Shown in pieces: positions 36,201 through 43,843 of a stretch of DNA of 64,000 bases. The notes under the pieces were generated by a model, which had not been told where the DNA came from, made no database searches, and saw only the letters and a program-made list of their open reading frames with translations. Positions within the stretch are counted from its first letter, which is position 1. Each line of letters opens with the position of its first letter. Origin of the DNA: Streptomyces sp. SID13031. Lineage in GTDB: Bacteria > Actinomycetota > Actinomycetes > Propionibacteriales > Kribbellaceae. The stretch is from the NCBI RefSeq assembly GCF_010548305.1, contig NZ_JAAGLV010000009.1:62001-126000 (forward strand), given 5' to 3'. A program made the translations under genes and the position numbers.

Positions 36201-36698
36201 AGGCGCGACCCACTCAACCTGCTGGCCCGTGCCTGCCGAGGCCTCGGCGAACACTTGCCCAGACGCAGCGTTTCGCTTCCCCAGCCGCAGACCAAGCTTG
36301 TGACCGCGCGGAGCGATAGACCCGTCTTTGCCCTTCTGCAGCGTCAGATTGATCGCCTGCCAGGCACCTTTTGCTGTCTTGAACCGAATTGGCGCGGCGT
36401 GGGCTTCCGTGGTCATCGTCCCGTCAGGATTCGCCCAGGTCGTGGCCCTGTCGGTGCGCATCGACTCCACCTCGACCTTGGAGCCCTGCGAGCGCGCCGA
36501 CACCACCGCCGAAACAACATCCGGCTGCGACTGCACCTTGACCACCGCTGGCGGAGATTCCGATTCCATCGACGGCGCCGCCTCGGCGGTCATATTTGCG
36601 TTCAGCGCACTGACCAGCAGCGCGAGTGACACCGCTGCCGCCACCCCCCGCGGAAACTTCTGCACGCGGGCGCGCTGCGAACGATCCAGGACAAACAC
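30228..36698 (-). CDS. Secreted RHS-repeat polymorphic-toxin-like protein
   Basis: A 2,156-residue exported protein. GTG 36698 follows GGGGAG. A Sec signal peptide spans about 1-41 (ending MTAEAA). After about residue 300 comes a DNRLRE-like domain (YSTFDTFVQSGWPSD, RSFLNFAGSTFQG), then Ig-like stretches, and from about 900 onward many RHS/YD repeats (YDGSGRVARI, YDGWGRKTTY, YDQLGRTTTI). The shell closes with the RHS core end GARVYNPTTGTFSSTDPI and DPINRFDISG. The last 105 residues are a distinct tip: 50 very basic residues and then a long hydrophobic stretch (WAILAAGGLLFGAALAGF, ALIPIVAALGFAIYEVL). Such tips are usually toxins; this one looks membrane-active. The small membrane gene downstream is the likely partner. 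Confidence 0.93.
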   Translation of the reverse strand: MFVLDRSQRARVQKFPRGVAAAVSLALLVSALNANMTAEAAPSMESESPPAVVKVQSQPDVVSAVVSARSQGSKVEVESMRTDRATTWANPDGTMTTEAHAAPIRFKTAKGAWQAINLTLQKGKDGSIAPRGHKLGLRLGKRNAASGQVFAEASAGTGQQVEWVAPWKLPEPSLDGTKATYAEVQPGVDMTMDARRSGFEADFVVKQRPVVAPVWRIPLRTKGLTPKALPDGSIEFVDAKNTVRSTIPVSYMWDSVTDPATGVSANKTIVRVTVEQVSAGKATLVIAPDARWFLDPARVFPVTVDPTYANTPFYSTFDTFVQSGWPSDLSTTVDLRVGKNGTTTERSFLNFAGSTFQGKDITAANLFIYQYGGTTCTATQMNLHAALPASTSTRWTSQPVTSQQVWGSVSAAKGFSAACPGGRIAVPMTALAQHWSGTTDTTVGVMLKAANEADANAWKRIVSSEGDADPYVSLTWNRAPGKPDAPIYTEAVAYAAPGATASSLYSPTLKPYVKSKASDPDLNTVKYIYEFHTTPIGPDSLKGTCGSLTLASGSTAGCRPSDLPDNTPLYVRVKANDGRIDGVWSNFVRVITGTQTPAAPVVSCPAPYADGAWQDTAPTADVTCTITAVGTSYSAPGYLRITVPSTAYKATSAGTTTTGSPTTTTRVKITPSSDPSIAKATLTFDKDMLGLHQITVQAETPAGKLSVSSAYSFGWGGTSMTTPTAESRTVTTGTVKIAAAGPPKGQSATPTAKVRWRVSGYGSAEETVGWNEDTTAALTVTDKGAGGITVEGSWDSKEAKIDAFLDADPATAGIQPTTLSPQAPVLLDVQVCFTYGSATQCTWSQAPNTTIQRIPHAFDDKFPVEDAGPGQVALWTGEFNMEATDVSVPGYTGDLSISRSHSTYTDETDAVNEVFGPGWIAQFDGADVGGGGLRVIDSTRLDGTLALVSGDGTRLVWKSPTGTRRNSANFASGPWVPANDETEASGASLVMSGSGALTTLAYTDDDGVVTTYQPASAPLQTVVARFRPVGIAEPGVVTKTTYSYDGSGRVARILAPTPPGVTCAATGTLNPGCRALRFDYGTTGSAAGRLVGAWLDIYNPAKSGGAGMDSIKVAVYTYDGSGRLASESDPRSNLTTEYSYNGLNQITSVKPAGQLPYVLNYITAEGRTKLDSVTRSRPVGDPAGGIATLAKFVYGVPLSGTGLPDLTGTSVALWSQKSAPAMGYAVFGADHPLSGTPSEDDWQHATLQYADASGSVVNTADYGAGAWQMTASDYNDQGNIARELDERALRLLSDHDMPTGAADQLATVTTYNSDITNAAGNEVVTSAGTLVTDVYSPAHWAVLKDGTKQWVRKHVHTSYDQNAPDQGIDPDTTTPYRLPTTETTSTADAGTGLDVETISQNLNDYGPSTDNTLWKLGQPGRTITDVNLNGTADSGTDIITVTRYDAEGRIVEVRQPASNGADAGTFKTTYYVAGVATPAACGGKPQWAGLVCQTAPAAAPTSGSTLPTTTTTAYDYLLSPTVIVESSGTVTRTKTLAYQPDGRAKSTNTLVSGLTGSTPNTDKEMFYDPALGLQTKTTAKRADGTTSSITTGYDGWGRKTTYQPDGQAATTTTYNAAGDVATVTDDNGSTQYSYDGTDALGRIERRGLVTKVDVTVAGVTFTSTGAYDPADDLTIQKLPGGITQTTERDNVGELTGLQYSGKVTTTNSDGSTAIDPNGGWLSWSADHDTVGRVSEEWTPDGAQYATGATPYDRAYSYDNADRLVQTLDRTAPAGTDPTALEAAPCQTRTYQYDANSNRQKKTTADVANGSCATSGGADQTRAFDTADRPSAHTYDQLGRTTTITAGDSPKPANGATALAYYDNDALRRVAQGPIATTYDLDAADRRAKETTTISGGPTTETTSYYNDESDNPSWVVQAGKPRRYAELVGTDLGLTIDSDSVDLTITNPHGDIVSTVAVPPTSIPAEQLGGWNNFDEYGNAALTNTASTGPANYGWLGADQRASTPTGLQLMGARVYNPTTGTFSSTDPIRGGNANSYTYPGDPINRFDISGKKAKSERGAKRLTNRQIKRYKRLIRKYGKTYRSFRQKVKKAKRAGRKIPWGCKWAILAAGGLLFGAALAGFAWALIPIVAALGFAIYEVLQHCGRLPKPNTGGKD

Positions 36699-36803
36699 AG
36701 TTCACTCCCCTTGCCTCACCGGGACGGCACCGGCGACTACGGACAGTCACCGGTGGGTGAGGCAACCGCTTCATCGCTCGCGGAACATCCGGCGTTACGC
36801 CGA

Positions 36804-36828
36804 TTGCAGCAAGTTGCAACAAGCTGCA
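36804..36828 (+). promoter_or_regulatory. Repeated upstream element of SGNH-like gene 1
   Basis: Two 10-bp direct repeats, TTGCAGCAAG and TTGCAACAAG, followed by CTGCA. The 15-mer TTGCAACAAGCTGCA (36814-36828) recurs exactly at 40678-40692, the same distance before the paralogous gene. A regulator site or promoter element is inferred. Confidence 0.55.
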
Positions 36829-36895
36829 GAAATTGAGACATCAACTTGCTTTCCACGCCCGGAGGCCCTCACAGTGCCTGCTCGTGAGGAAACGC

Positions 36896-37642
36896 TTGAG
36901 TGGTTTGAGGCCCAGCCGCCGCCAGATCTTCCTGGCCGGAACGGTCGCCGCCGTGTCAACCGTCGCTGCCGCCGAGGCCGCCGCCGCGGGCACTGGCCCC
37001 TACGGCTCCGGCGACCTGGGTAGCTGGCAGACCCTCACCAAAGCCGAGTCGGGCGAAGCGATCATCCGCAACGTCCTAGCCAAAGACGGCGTGTTCATGT
37101 TCGGCGACAGCATCGCCGTCCAAGACGGCAAATCCCTCGCCATCCGCCTAGCCGGGCGGACCGGCGACGCGCTCGCTGTCCACAATTGGTCCGGGCGCCC
37201 CACCGTGCCCGCTGTCGACGCACTCCAGAAGTGGGCGGAGATCTACGGTCTGCCGCGCCGGATCCTGATGGCCACCGGCACGTACGACATCTTCAACCCA
37301 CCCATTTTCGCCGCCCAGGTCGACCGCACCATGAGCATCGCGGGTCCCGACCGGGTCGTGATCTGGGTCAACGTCCACATCGCCCGCACCACCAGCGATG
37401 GCAAACCCGCCGCCACCCAACTCGCCGATCAACGCAACAGTGTCTGGGTCAACCTCCAACTCGCCGACGCCCAGAAGCGCCATCCCAACCTGCGCATCGT
37501 CCGCTGGGCCGAATATCTGGCCGCCAAACCGGACCGGGTGCGCTTGTACCTCCGCGGAGGCCTCTACACCAGCGTCCCGGCCGGCCAAGACTCCCGCAAC
37601 GAACTCACCGTCCAAGCCCTTGCCGCCGCCAAGACAGCCTGA
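36896..37642 (+). CDS. Tat-exported SGNH-hydrolase-like protein 1, probably inactive
   Basis: A 248-residue exported protein starting at TTG 36896 (GAGGA upstream; start conserved with the paralogue at 40769). The Tat signal is SRRQIFLAGTVAAVSTVAAA. The body resembles SGNH/GDSL esterases, with block I FMFGDSIAVQDG and WSGRPT. Block III, normally GTND, reads GTYD, and the block V His is Tyr (GGLYTSV where the paralogue has EGVHTTV). Two expected catalytic residues are therefore gone, suggesting a binding protein or pseudoenzyme. It is divergent from the RHS gene and followed by the subtilase. Confidence 0.8.
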   Translation: MSGLRPSRRQIFLAGTVAAVSTVAAAEAAAAGTGPYGSGDLGSWQTLTKAESGEAIIRNVLAKDGVFMFGDSIAVQDGKSLAIRLAGRTGDALAVHNWSGRPTVPAVDALQKWAEIYGLPRRILMATGTYDIFNPPIFAAQVDRTMSIAGPDRVVIWVNVHIARTTSDGKPAATQLADQRNSVWVNLQLADAQKRHPNLRIVRWAEYLAAKPDRVRLYLRGGLYTSVPAGQDSRNELTVQALAAAKTA

Positions 37643-37781
37643 CAACGTCAGGGCGCATCGTCGTGTCTCGGTGATGAGTTCGGTGTGAGCCATGCAGCTA
37701 TTGCCATCTTCTGACGAGGGATCCGGAACGGACCTCTGACATACTCCCGGCGACTGTCACTTTGAGAGCTTGGAGGGCCCT

Positions 37782-40661
37782 GTGCCCGTCCGTCCTGTCC
37801 GACTGTTGGGCTTTGGCCTGCCTGCAGCCCTGGTTGCGGGCTCGTTGGTCGTTCTGACCGGTTCTTCGCCGAGTTCGGCGGCCGAGCCCGGCCCTCACCG
37901 GCCTGCTTTTGCGGCGCGTCACAATGCCGCGAAGCCGGACTTCGAACCGAACGCGGTGATGGTGAAGTTCAAGAGCAGAGCAACGACTTCGGCCCGCAAG
38001 TCCGCGATGTCGAAAGTCAGCGCCATCGCTGAGGATGCCGCGACCTCGCGGGTGGTGAAGCTGAAGAGTGACATGTCGGCTACCGAGCTACTCAAGAAGG
38101 TGAAGGCTGACCCGGCTGTCGAGTTGGCCTCCCTCAACTACCGGCGCCAGGTCTCGTCTGTGCCGAACGATGAGTTCTATCCGGTGGTCGGCAATACTGG
38201 TCAGGCCGCATACCTGAACACTGTCCGGGTTCCGCAGGCTTGGGACGTCTCAAAGTCGACCGGAAGCCAGATCGTCGCAGTCCTCGACACAGGCGTGGAC
38301 GCCGGTCACCCGGACCTGGTAGGTCGACTGGTCACCGGCTACAACGCGGTCTCGAGCACACGGCCGAACCCGATCGACGACAACGGCCACGGCACGATGA
38401 CACTGGGCATCATCGCCGCCACCGCCAACAACAGCATTGGCGTGGCCGGTGTCGGCTGGAACGCCAAGGCCATGCCCGTCAAGGTCGCCGGCGCCAACGG
38501 TGTCGCCAACGATCTCGACATCGTCGAGGGCCTCGAGTGGGCGGTCGCTCACGGCGCCAAGGTCATCAACATGCCGTTCGGCAATCCGGGCGACAATCCG
38601 GTCGTACACGACGCGATCAAGCGTGCCGTCGCCAAAGGTGTCGTCGTAGTGGCAGCCGCCGGGAACGACGGCAGTTCGGTGCTGCAGTACCCCGCCGCCT
38701 ACCCCGAAGTGATCGCCGTCGGAGCAACGAACGCCGGCGGAGTTCTGACCGACTTCAGCTCCTACGGTGAGTGGGTCGACATCGCCGCTCCGGGGTGGGA
38801 CGTCCTCAGCACCGGGGTTCGGAATATGCGCCAGGGTGTCCCGTACTGGTTCTGCACCGGTACTTCGTGTTCGGCATCGATCGTCGCCGGTGTCGTTGCC
38901 TTGGTGAAGAACAAGTGGCCGACGTTGACGCCCGCGCAGGTCGAGACCCGGCTCAAGACCCTTGCCCGTGATGCGGGTCCCCGGGGAACCGACCCATACT
39001 ACGGAGCCGGAATTCTGGACGCGTATGCGGCCCTTGGAGGACGGTGGGCCGCAGATCTCCCGGCCCATTCGATCGACCTCAACGACCAGCCGGAGCGGGC
39101 CATCCCGCTGTCCAGTTCGATCAGCACAACGATCAGCACCGAAGGCGAGATCGACTGGTACGAAGTCTCGTCGGCCGGCGCCCGCAACCTCAGGGTGTCG
39201 CTGACCGGACCGGAGTTCAACGGTGACAACTACTCGGCGAACTTCGGTCCTCGGATCGACATCTACAACGCCGATCTGAGGTCACTGGCACACGCCGTCA
39301 CCCCGTTCCCAACGGAACTGGACCCAGTGGCCGGTGGCCCGAAGTGGGGACCATTGACGGCCGCGACCGACGTCAGCGTGGCCGCAGGCAGCACCTACAT
39401 TGCCGTCCGCAACAACAACGGCTCACGAGACACCCGGCCCTACACCCTGACCATCGAGGAGGACGGCACGGGTGGTTCCAGCCCAGCCACCAGCTATCCC
39501 GTGCGCGACGTGTCGCCGCCCGACCTGGGGAGCGGCCAGCCGCTTGGCAGCCTCCCGACGGTGACATTTGCGCGGGAGGTCGTTGCGGACAGCGTTACCG
39601 CCGGCACGGTCCGGTTGGTGCACGGCAAGACCGGTACGACAACGGACAGCACCATCGCGTACGACCCCGGCAACAAGCAGGCCGTCATCACCCCGACCAC
39701 GCCGCTGCTGGACAACACTCCGTACAGGATCGTGGTCAGTGGCGTCCAAGAGGCAGACGGCACGGCGCTTGCTCCGTTCACCAGTGTGTTCTCGACGCTC
39801 GATCTGGCACCCCAGAAGCTGACATTCGACGCCACCGGCGCCTACCTCGCTGCGAACTTGACCTGGCAGCTCCCGGCCCTGCCCGACTTCGACCAGGTGA
39901 TCGTCAGACGCAACGCCGGCAGTCACGTACCGACATTGACCACTGGCACGGTGGTGTACACGGGTACTGCATCCGCGGTCAAGAACACCGGCCTTGCGCA
40001 AGGAGCCACCTACACCTACGGCGCCTGGGTCAAGGACCGAACTGGCAACATCAGTCCGACGGCTGTCACCCAGTTGCTCGGGATGAAGACCACCATCGGC
40101 AGTACCTCGACGCTGATCAACTACGGCGGGACGATCACACTGCGCGGGAGCACGCTGCGGATCGATAACAAGGCGTACGCCGGGTTGCCGGTCAACCTGT
40201 ACGTCCGGCCGAAGAACTCGTCGACATTCAAGCTGCTGGCGGCTTTGAAAACGACGTCGACCGGCGCCGTCAGCTACGCATACAAGCCGGCCGTGTCGTC
40301 GGTGTTCATGATGACGTTCCCCGGCAACGGTGACCTGATGGGAACACGGAGCGCTGATCTCACCGTGCAGGTGGCCCCCACCATCTCGGCGGCCTTGTCA
40401 CCACCGACGATCCGGCTGGGTCAAGTGACGAGGCTCAGCGGCTACGTCGCACCGGCTTATTACGGCCAGCTGGTGTACCTGCAGCAGTACTCGAACAAGG
40501 CCTGGAAGTCGATCGCCTCCGTGAAGCTGAGCAGCTCGGGGGCGTACGCGCTCGGAATCAAGCCCAGCCTGCGTGGCACGATCGCTTACCGCGTCTGGTT
40601 CCCAGCCGGCGCGGAACACGCGCAGGCGTTCACCGCGAACAAGATCCTGGCTGTCAGCTGA
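37782..40661 (+). CDS. Secreted subtilisin-like serine protease (S8)
   Basis: A 959-residue exocellular protease. The signal peptide (1-34, ending SSAA) is followed by an I9-type propeptide (FEPNAVMVKFKSRATTS ... LASLNYRRQ). The catalytic domain follows with Asp169 (AVLDTGVDAGHPDL), His203 (NGHGTMTLG) and Ser362 in GTSCSASIVAG, an unusual variant of GTSMAxPHVAG. After about 425 come a PPC-like domain, an Ig-like (Big_5-type) domain (FAREVVADSVTAGTVRLV), a fibronectin-like part and two repeated beta domains (YGGTITLRGSTLR; RLGQVTRLSGYVAP). GTG 37782 is preferred, with GGAGG upstream. It sits between two paralogous SGNH-like genes. Confidence 0.93.
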   Translation: MPVRPVRLLGFGLPAALVAGSLVVLTGSSPSSAAEPGPHRPAFAARHNAAKPDFEPNAVMVKFKSRATTSARKSAMSKVSAIAEDAATSRVVKLKSDMSATELLKKVKADPAVELASLNYRRQVSSVPNDEFYPVVGNTGQAAYLNTVRVPQAWDVSKSTGSQIVAVLDTGVDAGHPDLVGRLVTGYNAVSSTRPNPIDDNGHGTMTLGIIAATANNSIGVAGVGWNAKAMPVKVAGANGVANDLDIVEGLEWAVAHGAKVINMPFGNPGDNPVVHDAIKRAVAKGVVVVAAAGNDGSSVLQYPAAYPEVIAVGATNAGGVLTDFSSYGEWVDIAAPGWDVLSTGVRNMRQGVPYWFCTGTSCSASIVAGVVALVKNKWPTLTPAQVETRLKTLARDAGPRGTDPYYGAGILDAYAALGGRWAADLPAHSIDLNDQPERAIPLSSSISTTISTEGEIDWYEVSSAGARNLRVSLTGPEFNGDNYSANFGPRIDIYNADLRSLAHAVTPFPTELDPVAGGPKWGPLTAATDVSVAAGSTYIAVRNNNGSRDTRPYTLTIEEDGTGGSSPATSYPVRDVSPPDLGSGQPLGSLPTVTFAREVVADSVTAGTVRLVHGKTGTTTDSTIAYDPGNKQAVITPTTPLLDNTPYRIVVSGVQEADGTALAPFTSVFSTLDLAPQKLTFDATGAYLAANLTWQLPALPDFDQVIVRRNAGSHVPTLTTGTVVYTGTASAVKNTGLAQGATYTYGAWVKDRTGNISPTAVTQLLGMKTTIGSTSTLINYGGTITLRGSTLRIDNKAYAGLPVNLYVRPKNSSTFKLLAALKTTSTGAVSYAYKPAVSSVFMMTFPGNGDLMGTRSADLTVQVAPTISAALSPPTIRLGQVTRLSGYVAPAYYGQLVYLQQYSNKAWKSIASVKLSSSGAYALGIKPSLRGTIAYRVWFPAGAEHAQAFTANKILAVS

Positions 40662-40677
40662 TCTCGCATGCTGCCTG

Positions 40678-40692
40678 TTGCAACAAGCTGCA
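40678..40692 (+). promoter_or_regulatory. Repeated upstream element of SGNH-like gene 2
   Basis: TTGCAACAAGCTGCA, identical to 36814-36828, starts 16 nt after the protease stop and ends 76 nt before the TTG start of the second SGNH-like gene. Confidence 0.55.
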
Positions 40693-40768
40693 ATCCTCAA
40701 TGCTGCAAGACGATTGACTTGTGCAAAGTGGTTGCGATGCCGCACAGTTTCCCTCCGTGGGGATCAGC

Positions 40769-41503
40769 TTGAGCAATTTCAAACCAAATCGACGGCAGAT
40801 CTTGTTAGCGGGGGCGGTGGCGGCGGTCGGGGGCGTCGTAGTCGCCGAAAAGTCCTCCGCTGCCGATCTCTACGGATCCGGTCAACTGACAGACTGGACC
40901 ACTCTCAGCCGGGAGATCTCCAGCGCAGCCACGATCGCCTACGCGCGCGACAACGACGGTGTGTACATGTTCGGTGACAGCATCGCGGTCCAGGACGGCA
41001 GAGAGCTGACGATCCGGCTGAAGGCGCGAACGGGCTCCCCGCTGGCGATGCACAACTGGTCGGGGCGCCCCACGCTCTTTGCCGTCGACGCGCTCGAGAA
41101 CTGGGCGCTCAAGTACCGCTTGCCACGACGGATCCTGATGGCCACCGGAACCAACGACATCTTTAACCCGCCGGTCCTCGCCGCCCAGGTGGATCGCACC
41201 ATGCGGATCGCCGGCCCGACCCGTACCGTGGTCTGGGTCAACACACAGGTCGCACGGACCGGCCAGCCCGTCCCGGTCCAGGTCGCGGACCAGCGCAACA
41301 GCGGCTGGGTCAACCTCCAGCTCTACGACGCCCAGAAGAAGTATCCGAACCTGCGCATCGTCGGCTGGGCCGAGTACCTGGCGGCCAAACCATCCCTACT
41401 GCCCCAGTGTCTGTCCGAAGGCGTCCACACCACGGTCCCCTTCGGACAGAACGCCCGCAACGAACTCATCGTCCAAGGCCTCGCCACCGCCAACGCAGCC
41501 TGA
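40769..41503 (+). CDS. Tat-exported SGNH-hydrolase-like protein 2
   Basis: A 244-residue paralogue of the protein at 36896. TTG 40769 has GGGG 6 nt upstream, and the opening LSNFKPNRRQILLAG is a twin-arginine signal. It keeps block I FGDSIAVQDG, block III GTNDIF and a block V His (EGVHTTV; Glu replaces the usual Asp three residues before). It could therefore be an active esterase or lipase, unlike paralogue 1. High similarity over the whole length (WSGRPT, MATGTNDIFNPP, AEYLAAKP) shows a duplication with the protease gene between the copies. The substrate is unknown. Confidence 0.82.
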   Translation: MSNFKPNRRQILLAGAVAAVGGVVVAEKSSAADLYGSGQLTDWTTLSREISSAATIAYARDNDGVYMFGDSIAVQDGRELTIRLKARTGSPLAMHNWSGRPTLFAVDALENWALKYRLPRRILMATGTNDIFNPPVLAAQVDRTMRIAGPTRTVVWVNTQVARTGQPVPVQVADQRNSGWVNLQLYDAQKKYPNLRIVGWAEYLAAKPSLLPQCLSEGVHTTVPFGQNARNELIVQGLATANAA

Positions 41504-41863
41504 CAAACTTGTGGCCTGCACGGACAGGTCATCGCGTATTCGCGGCTCACGCAGCGGGCCTGCCCGATGTTGCCTCGCTGTTGATCGCGAGGGTGTCCCC
41601 GTCCCGCTTAATCACATGCGGGCGGTGACGGTCGGCTCCCCGATCAGCCGCACCCGCCGCCCGATCGCCCGGATCGTCACCCGCCGCACCCCGGAGGGCA
41701 CCACGAGATCGCTGTGCAACGCCTCAGCGCGTAAGACGAGCTGTTGATTCGCGACTTCGTTCAGTGTTCGCGTTCGCGTCTGACGGAGCAGGCCCTCGAT
41801 CTCGGCCTTTGACCGAGATACCGCAAGGGTGGCCGGCCACGCGCCGGCCACCCCCAGCCTGAG
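41504..41863. other. Intergenic region between convergent genes
   Basis: A minus-strand open frame at 41612-41851 has coding-like composition (...VPSGVRRVTIRAIGRRVRLIG) but begins within the terminator hairpin and has no recognisable family, so I do not call it. Otherwise the stretch holds only the terminator. Confidence 0.45.
41827..41853. terminator. Hairpin terminator of the S33 peptidase gene
   Basis: GGGTGGCCGGC and GCCGGCCACCC form an 11-bp perfect stem with a 5-nt loop, 10 nt past the minus-strand stop codon. Confidence 0.8.
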
Positions 41864-43732
41864 TCAGCGCAATGCGCTAGATGCGACCGTGTCCAGCACC
41901 TGCTGGAGCAGCGGGTTCACCTTGGTGTCCGCAGCCTTCGACTTCGGCAGGTGCACCGCCTTGCCGTCCACCGGGCCCTTGACCGGGTAGACCGACAGTT
42001 CCGCGGGCAGCGGCGTCGTACCGCAGACCTGGTCCTTGCCGGGCAGCTCGCCGGTGAACACGAACTTGTCACCGATCGCCTCCGCGCACGACGACGCCGA
42101 GCCGATGTACTGACCGTGCTGACCCTCGTCGTCGATCGCCACGAAACGCGTGACGGCCTTCGTGTCGTCGTGGGTCCGCAGCGAACCCTCGTACGCCGTC
42201 GCCGGGTCCAGCTCGCCCTGCACGATCAGCAGCCGCGGCGAGCCCTTGAGGTCGAGCTTGCGATCCTGCGGGGCGTACTTCCAGAACGCGCACATCGGGA
42301 CGCCATTCATGTAGCCGAAGAAGTCGTACTTCTTCGCCATCTTGTCGGCTTCCTTGGTGTAGAAGTTCGGGTCCTTGTTCCACGCCGTGTCGTTGCAGCG
42401 CACGGTGGTGCCGATCGCACCGAGGTTCACCGGCTGGTCAGCCGAGGTCGCCTCGGCCGCCTCGGCCCGGGCGTCCGCGATGACGTCCTTCAGCGTGGTG
42501 ACCTGGGTCGAGGCCTCCAGATCCGCCGACGCGGCCGCGGTCACGCCGTACCGGGCGCGGAGCGCGGCGAGCGTGTCGAAGGCCTGCAGGTTCGGAGCGA
42601 GCCGGGCCCACGCGCGGTCGACCTGACCGACATCGACCGCACCCGACGCGGACGGCGCCTTGGCGAACTCGTCGGCGACCAGGATGTCCAGCGTCGCCCG
42701 GATGAACCGGGTGTTGCCGTAGATCGCGCTGTAGATCTTGCCGTCCAGGTCGTCACCGCGGACCGAGCTCTCACCGGCCTTGACCAGCGTGGTCAGCGAG
42801 GCGCGGATCCCGTTGTACTTCGCGGTCACCTGGGCCGGCGTCGCGCCGAGTCCGGTGATCTGGTCGGCGTGCCGGGCGATCCACGGGAACAACTGGCTGT
42901 CGCGGCGGCGCTGGCCCGAGAACGGGTCGAAGTTCACGTTGTCCCACTGGGTGTGGGTCCAGTCCATGTTCGAGTCGAGCACGAACCGGCCGACCTTCGA
43001 CGGGTAGGTGTCGGCGTACCAGCCACCGAGCCAGGTGCCGTAGCTGTAGCCGATGAAGTTCAGCTGCCGGGCTTTGAACAAGGCGCGAATGAAGTCCATG
43101 TCGTACACGGTCTGCTGGCTGCTGACGAACTGACCGAACTCGGTCGCCGCGCAGGCATCGGCCTGCAGCTTCGCCTCGGCCGCCTCGACCTTGTGGGTGA
43201 GCTTGGTGCGCTCCTTGTAGTCCGGCGTCACCGGCAGCGCGTTCAGCGCCTCGGCGGTGGTGATGCACTGCAGCGGAGTGCTCGCGCCGAACCCGCGCGG
43301 GTCGAACCCGACCAGGTCGAAGTCACTGAAGAGCTGGGTCTTCTTGGTGGCCAGCGAGGCCGACAGCGACAGACCGGCACCACCCGGGCCACCCGGGTTG
43401 GTGCTCATCAGGCCCTTCGACGTACCGGTGGCCTTGCTGTACGCGATGGCGACCTGGATGTCGGGGTGCGCGTCCGGGTTGGCCCAGTCCATCGGCACGT
43501 TGACCTTGGCGCAGTTCGTGGTCGGCGCCTGCGGGTAGAGGCGCTTGACCGCGGCGTCGAACGAGCAGACCGACCAGGTGATCGGCTGGTCGAGGTAGCG
43601 CTGCGGGATGGAAGGCACCGGCGGGTCCTTCGGGCCGGCGGCGGAGGCCGTAGTGGCGGTCGTCGCGGCAGTCAGCAACGGGACTACCAGTGCCACGGCG
43701 ACGGCCGCGGCGATCTTGCGGGGGCTTGGCAC
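41864..43732 (-). CDS. Secreted alpha/beta-hydrolase, tripeptidyl-aminopeptidase type (S33)
   Basis: A 622-residue exported peptidase resembling Streptomyces tripeptidyl aminopeptidases. The signal peptide is about 1-32 (ending TTASAA). The oxyanion segment is STNPGGPGGAG, followed by VGFDPRGFGAST and the nucleophile Ser230 in IGYSYGTW. The C-terminal TAP-like domain has GELDPATAYEG (Asp) and EGQHGQYIG (His). GTG 43732 follows GGGAGAG. It likely trims short peptides outside the cell, together with the nearby subtilase. Its last third is duplicated at 28341-28829. Confidence 0.93.
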   Translation of the reverse strand: MPSPRKIAAAVAVALVVPLLTAATTATTASAAGPKDPPVPSIPQRYLDQPITWSVCSFDAAVKRLYPQAPTTNCAKVNVPMDWANPDAHPDIQVAIAYSKATGTSKGLMSTNPGGPGGAGLSLSASLATKKTQLFSDFDLVGFDPRGFGASTPLQCITTAEALNALPVTPDYKERTKLTHKVEAAEAKLQADACAATEFGQFVSSQQTVYDMDFIRALFKARQLNFIGYSYGTWLGGWYADTYPSKVGRFVLDSNMDWTHTQWDNVNFDPFSGQRRRDSQLFPWIARHADQITGLGATPAQVTAKYNGIRASLTTLVKAGESSVRGDDLDGKIYSAIYGNTRFIRATLDILVADEFAKAPSASGAVDVGQVDRAWARLAPNLQAFDTLAALRARYGVTAAASADLEASTQVTTLKDVIADARAEAAEATSADQPVNLGAIGTTVRCNDTAWNKDPNFYTKEADKMAKKYDFFGYMNGVPMCAFWKYAPQDRKLDLKGSPRLLIVQGELDPATAYEGSLRTHDDTKAVTRFVAIDDEGQHGQYIGSASSCAEAIGDKFVFTGELPGKDQVCGTTPLPAELSVYPVKGPVDGKAVHLPKSKAADTKVNPLLQQVLDTVASSALR

Positions 43733-43843
43733 GCTGAGCTCTCCCTGTGTTCAGGCGGACAGGAACCCGCAACGTAAACGGCCGCCGACCCTCAGCGACA
43801 CCCATTCGCCCAACATCGCTCCACGTCAAGGGCAAACAGTCGC

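Noticed and set aside
41612..41851. 79-codon minus-strand frame between SGNH-like gene 2 and the S33 peptidase
   Set aside because: It starts inside the terminator hairpin, lacks a ribosome site and has no known family.
41951..43777. 608-codon plus-strand open frame opposite the S33 peptidase
   Set aside because: Arg/Val/Gly-rich composition without any domain; it is the antisense shadow of a clear secreted peptidase.
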